DNA from: an uncultured Gemmataceae bacterium | Lineage (GTDB): Bacteria > Planctomycetota > Planctomycetia > Gemmatales > Gemmataceae | DNA length: 24,924 nt | Direction of reading: 5' to 3' | Assembly (NCBI GenBank): GCA_937922175.1 | Contig: CAKZUU010000263.1 | Location: 1-24,924 of the forward strand | Shown: in pieces, positions 8,802-17,009 of the stretch | Layout of the letters: every line of letters starts with the position of its first letter | How positions within the stretch are numbered: the stretch's first letter is position 1 | Program-made: the position numbers and the translations under genes | The notes under the pieces: generated by a model | The model's input: the letters and a program-made list of their open reading frames with translations, nothing else | Databases searched by the model: none | Told to the model about the DNA's origin: nothing

Positions 8802-8842
8802 TTCTTGCCCAACTTAACTATTCGACCCACGTTTGGCAAGAA
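8802..8842. repeat. Inverted repeat in the divergent intergenic spacer
   Basis: TTCTTGCC at 8802-8809 and its exact complement GGCAAGAA at 8835-8842 are separated by 25 bases. The arms extend inward three further bases after one mismatch. It sits between the divergent aminotransferase (start 8711) and asparaginase (start 8987), a typical position for a shared operator. The 25-base spacer is A+T-richer than its surroundings (around TTAACTATT). No clear promoter pair was found in 8712-8986, so the role is inference from position and symmetry only. Confidence 0.45.
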
Positions 8843-8986
8843 GGTGCAACCCCTCTTCCAACATCGGGCTGCCAGAAACTCAGCCTTCAGCTCAACTTTG
8901 ACGGTTGTACGCTTTCGCTCTGGTCACCCATCGTTCCTCTTGCACAATAGGCAGCACGCACCTTTCTCCCGTTTTGAGACGATGCC

Positions 8987-9886
8987 ATGACCGAGCCTGT
9001 TGTGATCGCGACCTGGCCTTTCGGCAAAATCGCCGTCGAAACCGCTTATCCCCTTTTGAACCAAGGGACTTCGGCGCTGGATGCCGCCCTCGCCGGCGCA
9101 AAAGCCGTCGAAGATGATCCTCGGGTCGATTCGGTCGGATTCGGTGGCATCGCTAACTCGATCGGCACCGTCTCGCTGGACGCCTGCGTCATGGATGGCC
9201 GCACCTTGGCCTGTGGTGCCGTCGCAGGGCTGGAAAACATCCGGCATCCGGCGGATGTGGCGCGGAAAGTCATGGAGAAAACGCCACATGTCCTGCTCGT
9301 CGGTGAGGGAGCACGCTGGTTTGCCCTGCAAAGCGGTTTTCCGTTGGCCTCCTTGCACACACCCGAGAGCGTTGCTGCCTGGGCTCGTCGGCAACCCAAA
9401 GAGGCGATCCCGACCGTTCCCCGGGGCGGGCCAGACAACCACGACACTGTGACCGTCCTGGCGCTGGATCAAAAAGGACATCTCGGGGGCGTTTGCACAA
9501 CTTCGGGCCTGGCCTTTAAGCTCCCGGGTCGAGTGGGCGATTCGCCGCTCATTGGCCATGGTTTGTACGTCGATGACACTGCCGGGGCCGCCGGGGCGAC
9601 CGGGGTCGGAGAGGAGATCATTCGCATTGCCGGCAGTTTCTACATCGTCGAACAGATGCGGGCAGGAAAATCGCCCCAGGAAGCGTGTGAATTGGCGGTG
9701 AAGCGTGTCAACGCCACCGCCGTTCGTCGGGGAGTGCACCCCGCCAGTGTCGCTTTTCTTGCTTTATCCCCTGACGGACGATTCGGTGCGGCGTGCACTA
9801 TCCCCGCCAAATTCCAGTTCGCCCTTGGCCGAGCCGGCAAGATCGAAATGTTGACGGCGAAATCGATCGGGCCCGAGGCTCCGTAA
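8987..9886 (+). CDS. N4-(beta-N-acetylglucosaminyl)-L-asparaginase-type Ntn hydrolase
   Basis: 299-aa enzyme of the asparaginase-2 (glycosylasparaginase / isoaspartyl peptidase) family, which autocleaves to free an N-terminal Thr nucleophile. The predicted cleavage is before Thr154 in NHDTVTVLALD. Supporting motifs are DSVGFGGIAN (48-57), LDACVMDGRTLACGAVAGL (64-82), LLVGEGARWFALQSGF (103-118), the substrate-binding segment PGRVGDSPLIGHGLYVDD (180-197) and TGVGEE (205-210). These fit the glycosylasparaginase branch better than plant-type asparaginases. It would hydrolyse the GlcNAc-Asn bond of glycopeptides or related beta-aspartyl amides. No signal peptide is seen, although characterised members are often lysosomal or periplasmic. 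It is the only plus-strand gene in the window and the ribosome site is weak. Confidence 0.92.
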   Translation: MTEPVVIATWPFGKIAVETAYPLLNQGTSALDAALAGAKAVEDDPRVDSVGFGGIANSIGTVSLDACVMDGRTLACGAVAGLENIRHPADVARKVMEKTPHVLLVGEGARWFALQSGFPLASLHTPESVAAWARRQPKEAIPTVPRGGPDNHDTVTVLALDQKGHLGGVCTTSGLAFKLPGRVGDSPLIGHGLYVDDTAGAAGATGVGEEIIRIAGSFYIVEQMRAGKSPQEACELAVKRVNATAVRRGVHPASVAFLALSPDGRFGAACTIPAKFQFALGRAGKIEMLTAKSIGPEAP

Positions 9887-9924
9887 ACGCCAAGAAGTTT
9901 GTTTTCTCCCTCTCCACAACGCAT

Positions 9925-9977
9925 GAGCCTCGGCGTCGAGAAACGAGCATACGACTCGCTCGACGAAGCCGAGGCTC
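9925..9977. terminator. Strong hairpin between convergent genes, probable bidirectional terminator
   Basis: GAGCCTCGGC (9925-9934) pairs perfectly with GCCGAGGCTC (9968-9977). Inside it GTCGAG (9935-9940) pairs with CTCGAC (9959-9964) across a 3-base bulge, and CGAG (9944-9947) pairs with CTCG (9955-9958) around a 7-base loop. That is 20 base pairs in all. It lies 38 bases after the asparaginase stop and 23 bases after the GspK-like stop on the other strand. The plus-strand tail TTTGATT is only moderately T-rich and the minus-strand tail is poor in T, so intrinsic termination may be incomplete; an end-protecting role is also possible. Confidence 0.7.
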
Positions 9978-9990
9978 TTTGATTCCGCTC

Positions 9991-10000
9991 GACCGCGGTC
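9991..10000. repeat. 10-bp perfect palindrome next to the GspK-like stop
   Basis: GACCGCGGTC reads the same on both strands and directly abuts the stop codon of the GspK-like gene. It may be chance in GC-rich DNA, or part of the operon's 3' end structure with the larger hairpin beside it. Confidence 0.35.
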
Positions 10001-13000
10001 TCACCGCAAAATGGTCCGGAAAGGAACGACCGTGTCGGAGTAGGGCGATTGATCATATTGCAGCGGCAGCGGCTGTGGCCCCGGGTTGCCGATCTGTAAC
10101 GTGCAGATCGGTGCTCCCCGAGCATGATGGAACCGGAACGGGATCCTGGGAGCCGTCGCCGTGGGTTCGGCGATAGCGTAGAAGGTGATCCGACTGCGGG
10201 TTGGATTGACCGGGTCAGGGGAAATACTCTCGACGCGGACATACTCTTGACGTTCACCAACATCGAGGAAAAGAATCTGGCCCGGACGGATACTTGCTGT
10301 CTCTCCCGTTCGATTGGCGGGATTGTCGGAGAATTCCCGTCCATAGTGGTCGATGGTGTCACGCAGGACGAGTTGCACGCCGCTACCGGGTGCTGGCTCC
10401 ACGGCGGACGCCGGGACGAAACTCTCGACCGCGGGTGTGCTTGGACCGGCCGAACCGGCCATGATGTGGTACGGCTCCTGCAACCCCACGGGCGCTGCCG
10501 AGTTGACAGGATGCAATGGGAAGAAGATCGGCCGACGGCCCTGCCGCCGCGGGTTGTTCAAGTCCAGGGTTAAATTGGTTCGGTCAACAATGGCGAAGAA
10601 CTTGTGCCTCAAATTCGGGTTGACTTCACGCCCAAGTTTGACTGGGAAGAAGGTGTCGCCTTCGGGGTCGCCCGGCGCTGGGGGCCGACGGACCTCAAAG
10701 AACCCCGTTGTGATGTACACCGCAAAGACATTGCTCCGAGTGGTCACGTTGGCCATGATCTTCTTCAGCAGTTCTTCGGTGTTGAAGGGATGCTGATTCG
10801 GGTCAGGCAAGGCCAGGAAGCCTTGATGGACGTGGCTCCCTTGCCGCAACATCGTTCGGTTCGGTCCGTTGCCCCAACCTGCCGGAGGAGTTTGCCCGTA
10901 CGGCGGCGGAGCGAGATATTGATTGTCGACATTCGGCCCCGTGCCCATCCACGGGATGGCGAGTCCTGTGTACGGCCTGTTGCTGTTGATGATGGACCAA
11001 GCTACCTCCACGTCCGCTTGGCTGAAATGATGGCGAACGGCACCCGGCGATGCAGGGTTGGGTTGAAGGGCATCGCACAGGGCCCGGAACACTTCAACGT
11101 CCATCATCGTGTTGATGTTGATCTTCCCGGGAACCCGTCCGCCGATGGGGACGCCGGCCATGAAGGGACCAGCGCTCAACAGTTCCAAAGCGCGGTACAA
11201 TCGAGCTTCCGGAGCCCGCCACGGCGTCTGGTGCCACGCGGGTCGCTGCGCGGCCGGAGCGTTCGGGTTCATGAACTCCTGCGTCAATTCGTGAGGCTTC
11301 AGTGGCGTCACATGGAGGAGATCGAACGAATTGACGATGGGCCGATCGTAGTGCACCAACCAGGTGAACGGATCAAGTGTGGTGCCCGCCGCCGCTGCCC
11401 CGGCAGGTCCGGGCGGAGCGAAGTCCGCTTGGCCATTCTGACGGAAAAACGTTTGTTGGATTCGGTCGATGGGGGGCGGATTCGGCTCTTGTCTCTGCGG
11501 GAAACTTTGCCCGATTTCGCGAGCCGCCTTGAATGGTTGCCGTCGGCCATAGGAGTATCGTGCTTCCAGCGCCTGACGTTGCGACCGACCCATCGCCCCG
11601 TCGCGGCGGTTCACCGAATCGTACAGCACCGCATCGTGGATCGGGATGTTCTCCACATAGTCAACCGTGATGAAAGGATTGTAATCACCACGTGTGGGGT
11701 CAGGCTGGGGTGGCAACTGCGGAAACGCGAGTCGTTGCAGAAACACCGAGGGAGCGTAGTTTGGTAGTCCCACTCCGGTGATCAAGCCTGGGTCGAGCGT
11801 GTTCGGCAACTCGGTCCACAGACGACTTGGCGGGCTTCCGGGAATGATCTGATCCGCGACCGAGATGGTTGGTTGGATCGGAGCCTGGTCCGGCGTGATC
11901 GGAATGCCATCGCCGTCGGGGTCACGATCATGAGGTACTTCGGATTGCCAAAGCGCCCCCGTGCGCGACGGCCCCAAGATGACGTAGCCGTTATTCCGCC
12001 AATTGTTGCCGTCGTTATTCGGATCACCGTCCGTGGTGTCGCCAAGATAACCGTACTTGCTATCCTTGGGCGAGGGATGTCCTTCCCACCCGGCCAAGGG
12101 CACGCCGATCGCGGGCATGACCACGGTGCGATCAAACGCGGGAACCGTTGCAGGAGGAGCTAAGCCGTCGTGAACGAAATCCTGGATCTCGAGATCGATA
12201 TTGGGCGCCGGTGCTGACGTCCGCGGCATCCCAATGACGTTGTCGGGAGCGCGGGTGGCAATTGGGTCTACCTGCGAGCGGATGAGGATCTTGTAAATAC
12301 TCCGCAATCCCGGCGTGGGGTTGGTCATCGGGTTCAGCATCAGCCGGGCTGCTCCGTTATCCGACAAATTCGGGTCGAGATTGTGGGGATTGTGTAGCTC
12401 AATGAAGAAGTTCACCCGATAAGGCGACGTTGCCCGGGCTGTCGGCGGGATCGGGATCGTCGTGTTGAACGGTCGTCCCATCTTGGTATTCGGCGTGTCC
12501 GGGTCCGAAATACCACCCGGCTGGAATGAGAGATTCGGAGCCAACGGAGAATTGAAATTATCCTGCGGGTGGTTCTGAATCTGGGCATACACTTCATTCA
12601 CAACCAAGCGCGGCAACTCGGTGCCGAACACCCAGCCCCACGGTGGGCAAGCGGGGAACGGTCCGCCCGGGTTTCCCTCCGGAGGAAGTTGCTCGCCAAG
12701 GAAATTAAATGCCGTCATGACGTCGTCCTTGTCGATGAAATCGACGATGTTGACGGCCAGTTGCGCCAGGTATCTCAACGCCTCGAACTGTTGCCGCAAG
12801 GGGTGCGCGGGGTCGTTGGTGGGCGGTGTTTGGGCCGGGTCGCTCGGCATGGCGGGAGGAGCGAAGCGTGCGGGATCGGCAGCTCCCGTTGCCAACCGCA
12901 AGCGATCGAAAACATCTCGGGCCAATACCACACGATCGCGGGTCGCTCGCCACTGTTTGATGACATTCGCCGGATCTAACCAATTCGGACGATCTCCGGC

Positions 13001-15217
13001 CGGAGTGATGACCGGATAGTCCTCCAAGGGACGGTTCAAGTCGACGCGGCCGATGTCCGCTAACCGCGAACGCCAATCGCCCCGCACTCCCGAGCCACCG
13101 GGCAAGTAGCGCAAATCGCCACCAAGATCTGTCCCTTCCGACGCGACTCGATGCACGAGCAAGCTGGAAGCTGGGTCCGTCGGCGAGTTCATGAACGTCG
13201 GCGGACCCTGCGGATACCGTGTCATCCCCGGCGGCAAGGAACCGTTCAGCATGTAGACACTGTCACTCGTGGGCGACACGAATGGCAATGATGGGAGCAT
13301 CGCCTGTCCGGGCGCGGCCCCCGCGCGGTCCAAATCCATGCTGAGCGTTGTGACCAGATTCCGCAACCGCGGATACAAGCGGATATGCGTCGGCCAGAGC
13401 TGGGCTAATTCCGTTTTTAGGATGTCCGCCGATGTTCGAAACGGGTCGCCGCTGCTCGGTGTCGGCTGAGGACAGGTCCAAGCTATCAAACCGCGCATGT
13501 CGCTGATCGGCAACAAGCGATCGAGTTCGTTCGAGGGAATGACGCCTGTCCACGGGTCGGGGTGATGGTTCAGGCGAAACGGACTGAACAACGAAGGATG
13601 ATTGAATCGCTCGTCGTCACTCCCGTCTCGGTAATCTCCTGAGTATCTCGGGAATGCCGAGTAACCTAAGCCTGCTGCAAAGTCGCCCCCCATGCTCGCG
13701 AGCGACGGCTGGCCGTAGCTGGCCAAAGGTGCCGGCGGTGTTGGCGAGGGAGGCACCACCGACGAGCCATCCCAATTCACCAAGGCATAGTTTCCCGACG
13801 GATGGCCGGGTTTGGAGAACAAGTTCCCGGGGGCATTCGGGTACGGCATCCACGGCGGAGCGGCCGGTCGGGTGTTCGGCGGATCCCAATAACGACCCTC
13901 CCACGGGGCCCCAGGTCGGGCGCCATAACGGCCAGCGGCGATCCCGTGAGGTGTCAGCTTACCCCGGAACAAATCGAGGTACTCATTGCTATCACCGCCC
14001 GCCGGCACGGGTGTCGGCAAAAAGGGAGGGTATGGCCCGGTCGAACGCATCAGATACCGAGGGTTAATCTCCCAGGGTCCAAAACCGTGCTGCGACCCGT
14101 GGTAGCCAAATCCCACGGTCGATTGCTCTTTGATGTTCCCGGCGACATTCAGATTGACTCGGCCATCCAGATCGACAACCAGGAACGCGAACAGCGGTTT
14201 CACTTTTCGCTGCAAATTTTCCAGATAGGTGACCGGGTAACCGAGGTCGATCCAAACGCTGTCATTTGGACCGGGGCCGGGGAGATTTCGGACATCGCCG
14301 AGCTCCGATTCTGGCAGCGGGAACAATCGTTGATTCGGACCCGGTGTCGCCCAAGCTCGAACTTGCGCCTCCGCCACGGCGGGAGGCAAGCTGCTCAAAT
14401 AGGTGATCTCACTCGGCAATAATTGATCGACGGGGCGTGGTCGAAGCGTCTTGTATTTCAAGTGCGCCAGAGGCCCCGTCAGAGTCGCTGGGTCAGTCCA
14501 GGCGTGGTTGCCCGGATGAAGAGTGGGGGCGGGCGCGGGCCAATTGTGCCGGAAGTCCACCATGTCGCCACGCCAGAACGACGGAGTTACCACCTGCATC
14601 ATCCCCGCACTCATTGGCCCATCGGTGTTTTCATCCATCGCTCTCACCTGGGCGAGATAAACATTATTCAGATCGACGGCGGTGTAAGGAGCGTTGAATC
14701 CCCCGGTATACAATCCTCCCCCAGTCGGAGAGGGCCCCGGATTGATTCGTTCCGGGTCGCGCTTAAAGCCATCGGCGGGAAAGTGCGTGTAATTAATCAG
14801 TAATCGGTCATCAATGTTGAATGGGTTCTGATAGGTTCCTGGCCCCGTGCTGGGTCGCCCGAGTCCTCCGAACGGGACGACATTTCCAATGCCGGCGACC
14901 TCGTTCGCACCGGGAACGCGATCATAGTTCCAGCCGTACATCGTCCGCGCCAGCGAGTGGCCTCGAATCGCTGAGTCGGCACCATGGTCATCGGGGCAAT
15001 CATAAATCAGTTGGCCCAAGGCCCAGCCAAAAAGATCTTCGGGCGTCACATTCCTATTCAGATTAGACTCGCGATAATAGCGCGACGAAGTGGCCTGCGC
15101 CTCGGCATAGAGAACAAAACACAAACCCACCACCATGAACAAGGTTGTCAATACCACGACAACTAGCAAAATTGCCGCTGGCCTTCTTGTCGTTGTTTGT
15201 GTTGGATAGCGCGGCAT
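10001..15217 (-). CDS. Giant GspK-like minor pseudopilin (1738 aa)
   Basis: Last gene of the secretion operon, in the position of GspK. From the chosen start it has a short basic N-terminus (MPRYPTQTTTRR), then a hydrophobic helix AAILLVVVVLTTLFMVVGL (about 14-32) without the Glu5 of other pseudopilins, as in GspK. Landmarks resembling GspK are DLDGRVNLN near 345-356, GRVPGKININT followed by a helix near 1358-1382, and the C-terminal block ANVTTRSNVFAVYIT near 1483-1500. A related string IGRVDLNRP occurs near 720. GspK is normally about 320-350 aa; here about 1000 residues separate the first and second landmarks. The interior is rich in Pro, Gly and Asn and resembles no domain with confidence. 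Expected role: the tip complex of the pseudopilus with the H-, I- and J-like proteins. The start rests on GGAGG 6 bases before this ATG; the frame continues to 15346 without one. Confidence 0.75.
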   Translation of the reverse strand: MPRYPTQTTTRRPAAILLVVVVLTTLFMVVGLCFVLYAEAQATSSRYYRESNLNRNVTPEDLFGWALGQLIYDCPDDHGADSAIRGHSLARTMYGWNYDRVPGANEVAGIGNVVPFGGLGRPSTGPGTYQNPFNIDDRLLINYTHFPADGFKRDPERINPGPSPTGGGLYTGGFNAPYTAVDLNNVYLAQVRAMDENTDGPMSAGMMQVVTPSFWRGDMVDFRHNWPAPAPTLHPGNHAWTDPATLTGPLAHLKYKTLRPRPVDQLLPSEITYLSSLPPAVAEAQVRAWATPGPNQRLFPLPESELGDVRNLPGPGPNDSVWIDLGYPVTYLENLQRKVKPLFAFLVVDLDGRVNLNVAGNIKEQSTVGFGYHGSQHGFGPWEINPRYLMRSTGPYPPFLPTPVPAGGDSNEYLDLFRGKLTPHGIAAGRYGARPGAPWEGRYWDPPNTRPAAPPWMPYPNAPGNLFSKPGHPSGNYALVNWDGSSVVPPSPTPPAPLASYGQPSLASMGGDFAAGLGYSAFPRYSGDYRDGSDDERFNHPSLFSPFRLNHHPDPWTGVIPSNELDRLLPISDMRGLIAWTCPQPTPSSGDPFRTSADILKTELAQLWPTHIRLYPRLRNLVTTLSMDLDRAGAAPGQAMLPSLPFVSPTSDSVYMLNGSLPPGMTRYPQGPPTFMNSPTDPASSLLVHRVASEGTDLGGDLRYLPGGSGVRGDWRSRLADIGRVDLNRPLEDYPVITPAGDRPNWLDPANVIKQWRATRDRVVLARDVFDRLRLATGAADPARFAPPAMPSDPAQTPPTNDPAHPLRQQFEALRYLAQLAVNIVDFIDKDDVMTAFNFLGEQLPPEGNPGGPFPACPPWGWVFGTELPRLVVNEVYAQIQNHPQDNFNSPLAPNLSFQPGGISDPDTPNTKMGRPFNTTIPIPPTARATSPYRVNFFIELHNPHNLDPNLSDNGAARLMLNPMTNPTPGLRSIYKILIRSQVDPIATRAPDNVIGMPRTSAPAPNIDLEIQDFVHDGLAPPATVPAFDRTVVMPAIGVPLAGWEGHPSPKDSKYGYLGDTTDGDPNNDGNNWRNNGYVILGPSRTGALWQSEVPHDRDPDGDGIPITPDQAPIQPTISVADQIIPGSPPSRLWTELPNTLDPGLITGVGLPNYAPSVFLQRLAFPQLPPQPDPTRGDYNPFITVDYVENIPIHDAVLYDSVNRRDGAMGRSQRQALEARYSYGRRQPFKAAREIGQSFPQRQEPNPPPIDRIQQTFFRQNGQADFAPPGPAGAAAAGTTLDPFTWLVHYDRPIVNSFDLLHVTPLKPHELTQEFMNPNAPAAQRPAWHQTPWRAPEARLYRALELLSAGPFMAGVPIGGRVPGKININTMMDVEVFRALCDALQPNPASPGAVRHHFSQADVEVAWSIINSNRPYTGLAIPWMGTGPNVDNQYLAPPPYGQTPPAGWGNGPNRTMLRQGSHVHQGFLALPDPNQHPFNTEELLKKIMANVTTRSNVFAVYITTGFFEVRRPPAPGDPEGDTFFPVKLGREVNPNLRHKFFAIVDRTNLTLDLNNPRRQGRRPIFFPLHPVNSAAPVGLQEPYHIMAGSAGPSTPAVESFVPASAVEPAPGSGVQLVLRDTIDHYGREFSDNPANRTGETASIRPGQILFLDVGERQEYVRVESISPDPVNPTRSRITFYAIAEPTATAPRIPFRFHHARGAPICTLQIGNPGPQPLPLQYDQSPYSDTVVPFRTILR

Positions 15218-15223
15218 CTTCAG

Positions 15224-15228
15224 CCTCC
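15224..15228 (-). promoter_or_regulatory. Shine-Dalgarno fixing the start of the GspK-like gene
   Basis: GGAGG on the minus strand, 6 bases before the ATG at 15217. It places the pilin-like hydrophobic helix 13 residues from the N-terminus, as expected for this class, instead of 56 residues in as with the ATG at 15346. Confidence 0.8.
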
Positions 15229-15342
15229 GTTCCCCGCCTGCATGATCGAAGAAGATTTCCAAAACTCGTCGGCCCGGGGCGGTTCCAGATCGACGGATGA
15301 TCTCTTGAAATTCTTTCCCCTCGGCATGAGCCGCAATTCGCT

Positions 15343-16779
15343 TCAAACGTCAAGAATCACTGTCATCTGTCGCGTTTGCTCCGTCTTAGCATCCCAAATC
15401 CGCATGCGAATCAACAGGGCTTTGACTCGAATGCGCAGGGGAATCCGAGCGCCGGTTTGCAAGGGAGATGGCGTCGGGGACTCGTCGCTCCACGCGGGGC
15501 CACTGCCACCTGGATCGCCCGGGCCCGCTGACGGTCTTGGATTGCCGTAGGGCGTACCAGCTTGCGCGCACCACGTATCGAAGACACGAAGTCCCAGATT
15601 TCGCAGAGCCAAGTTCTGCGGCGAAAGAGGCAAATAATCAAACGGGTAATCCGAGTTCGGATAAGGAGAACCCGGTCCGACCCCCAGCCCTGGTATACTG
15701 TAAATCCTTCGCGGCTGAATCGCCGGCGCATCGGCGTCCCAAGTCGGTTTGATCTCGAACGAGATCACGTCGGGCATGAGGATATCATCGCCGGAACGCG
15801 GATCCAACAATCCCAAATCATCTTGGAGCCGCGGATAATTGCTCGTCGGTGACGCGAAAAGGCCGGCACAGTTCGGGTCGTTCGCATCATCGGCGGCCGG
15901 TCGCATTCCCATCCGAAAACGCGGCTGGGTGACATCGCTCACGCGGTTGTAGAAGCGGCCCAGCGGTGGCGAAATCTGGGTCCGGGCGCTGATTTCCGGA
16001 TTCTCTTGATACGGTGCGCCAGCTACCGGGACCGGACCTGAGGGAATCCCCGCAAAACCTCCTCCACGCGGCAACAACAGTTTGACGCGGCGGTGAAGAT
16101 TGAATAACGGCGTACCGTTCGCCGATCGTCCATTCGGAATGAGAAAATAGGCGACCTCTGCCCAACGAGAGGCGAAAATTCCCGGTTCACGAAACGCGGG
16201 CGGATCAATGTATCCTCGGGGGAAATTCGCGTCGGGATGAGCGACTCCGCCCTGAGGCTCCAACACTCGAAAAAGGAATGCCGGGTCGGCGGGTGCCTTC
16301 ACCGTCGGCGATGTTTCACGTCGAAAAACGGTGAAATGTAACGCCTGCCGTGTCGCCCGGGTGTACAGAACCCCGTCGGTGTCCGTGCCTTCAAAGATGC
16401 ACGGCTCTCCTCCCGGATTGTTAGTTGGATCCGGAGGGTTCAGGGGTTCGATCTGTTGAATAATGCGGAAAAATCCATCCAAGGGCGGCAAGTTCAGGTT
16501 CGCGGATCTGCGAAAGTCGATCGCGCTCAAGTATTGTCGATCGCTGATGGTCCCATCTTCAAAGTGGAATGAGGCCAAATCATCGCGCAGGGAACGAGCC
16601 GTCGTTCGCAGTCGCTCGTTCATGTCGCCGGCTGCCTTCAGTTGCCGGAACATGTCCAAGCCCCGCTTGAACGCTTCGGTCACGATCACCATCAACAGGA
16701 TCGACACCGCGGCGGCGACCAGCAACTCCACGATCGTGAAGCCGCCTCGCGTCGGTCGCGGTCTAGACGAGCGTCTCAT
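15343..16779 (-). CDS. GspJ/PilW-like minor pseudopilin
   Basis: 478-aa protein with a type III (prepilin peptidase) signal: basic leader MRRSSRPRPTRG, cleavage expected after Gly13, then FTIVELLVAAAVSILLMVIV with Glu at +5 (residue 18). The segment just after the helix (AFKRGLDMFRQLKAAGDMNERLRTTARSLRDDLASF) matches the GspJ/PilW style. The rest is a large Pro/Asn-rich globular region containing PDVISFEIKP and ending with RIRVKALLIRMRIWDAKTEQTRQMTVILDV, a strand-rich C-terminus also common in J-type proteins. GspJ is normally about 200 aa, so this is over twice the usual size. It should join the pseudopilus tip with the I- and K-like proteins. The next gene starts 125 bases after its stop. 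The ribosome site is weak (GGGGGT). Confidence 0.82.
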   Translation of the reverse strand: MRRSSRPRPTRGGFTIVELLVAAAVSILLMVIVTEAFKRGLDMFRQLKAAGDMNERLRTTARSLRDDLASFHFEDGTISDRQYLSAIDFRRSANLNLPPLDGFFRIIQQIEPLNPPDPTNNPGGEPCIFEGTDTDGVLYTRATRQALHFTVFRRETSPTVKAPADPAFLFRVLEPQGGVAHPDANFPRGYIDPPAFREPGIFASRWAEVAYFLIPNGRSANGTPLFNLHRRVKLLLPRGGGFAGIPSGPVPVAGAPYQENPEISARTQISPPLGRFYNRVSDVTQPRFRMGMRPAADDANDPNCAGLFASPTSNYPRLQDDLGLLDPRSGDDILMPDVISFEIKPTWDADAPAIQPRRIYSIPGLGVGPGSPYPNSDYPFDYLPLSPQNLALRNLGLRVFDTWCAQAGTPYGNPRPSAGPGDPGGSGPAWSDESPTPSPLQTGARIPLRIRVKALLIRMRIWDAKTEQTRQMTVILDV

Positions 16780-17009
16780 CGATCAAACCCCCACACGTTC
16801 CGTCGATGGTTGGCCCGGGCACGGGTTGGGAGGATGAAACCGGAGCCGCCTTGCGCCACGACGGCTCGCTTGAATGACCCGTATCCCCGTCCCGGGTGGC
16901 TCCTCAAACACCACATTTCGACAGCCGACAGCGTTATTGAGTCTCAATTCGACTCGCTCGAACTCTTCCCGCCGTGACGACTGTCACCCATTCAAACCGA
17001 CTCTTGACA
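16780..17009. other. Longest internal gap of the secretion operon (230 bases)
   Basis: No gene is supported here. Only weak short inverted repeats were found, such as GAGCCG/CGGCTC at 16843-16848 and 16862-16867. No convincing promoter was seen. An internal promoter or mRNA processing site for the J-K pair is possible but unsupported. Confidence 0.3.

Noticed and set aside
10604..11767. Long plus-strand open frame (387 codons) antisense to the GspK-like gene
   Set aside because: It lies wholly opposite a better supported gene; the translation is Arg/His-rich with no domain, as expected for GC-rich antisense frames.
15218..15346. Upstream ATG at 15346 for the GspK-like gene
   Set aside because: It would place the pilin-type helix over 50 residues inside the protein and overlap the J-like gene; the GGAGG before 15217 is decisive.
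16780..17009. Hairpins in the I-J gap as a terminator
   Set aside because: Stems are only 5-6 bp with no T-tract after them on the minus strand.
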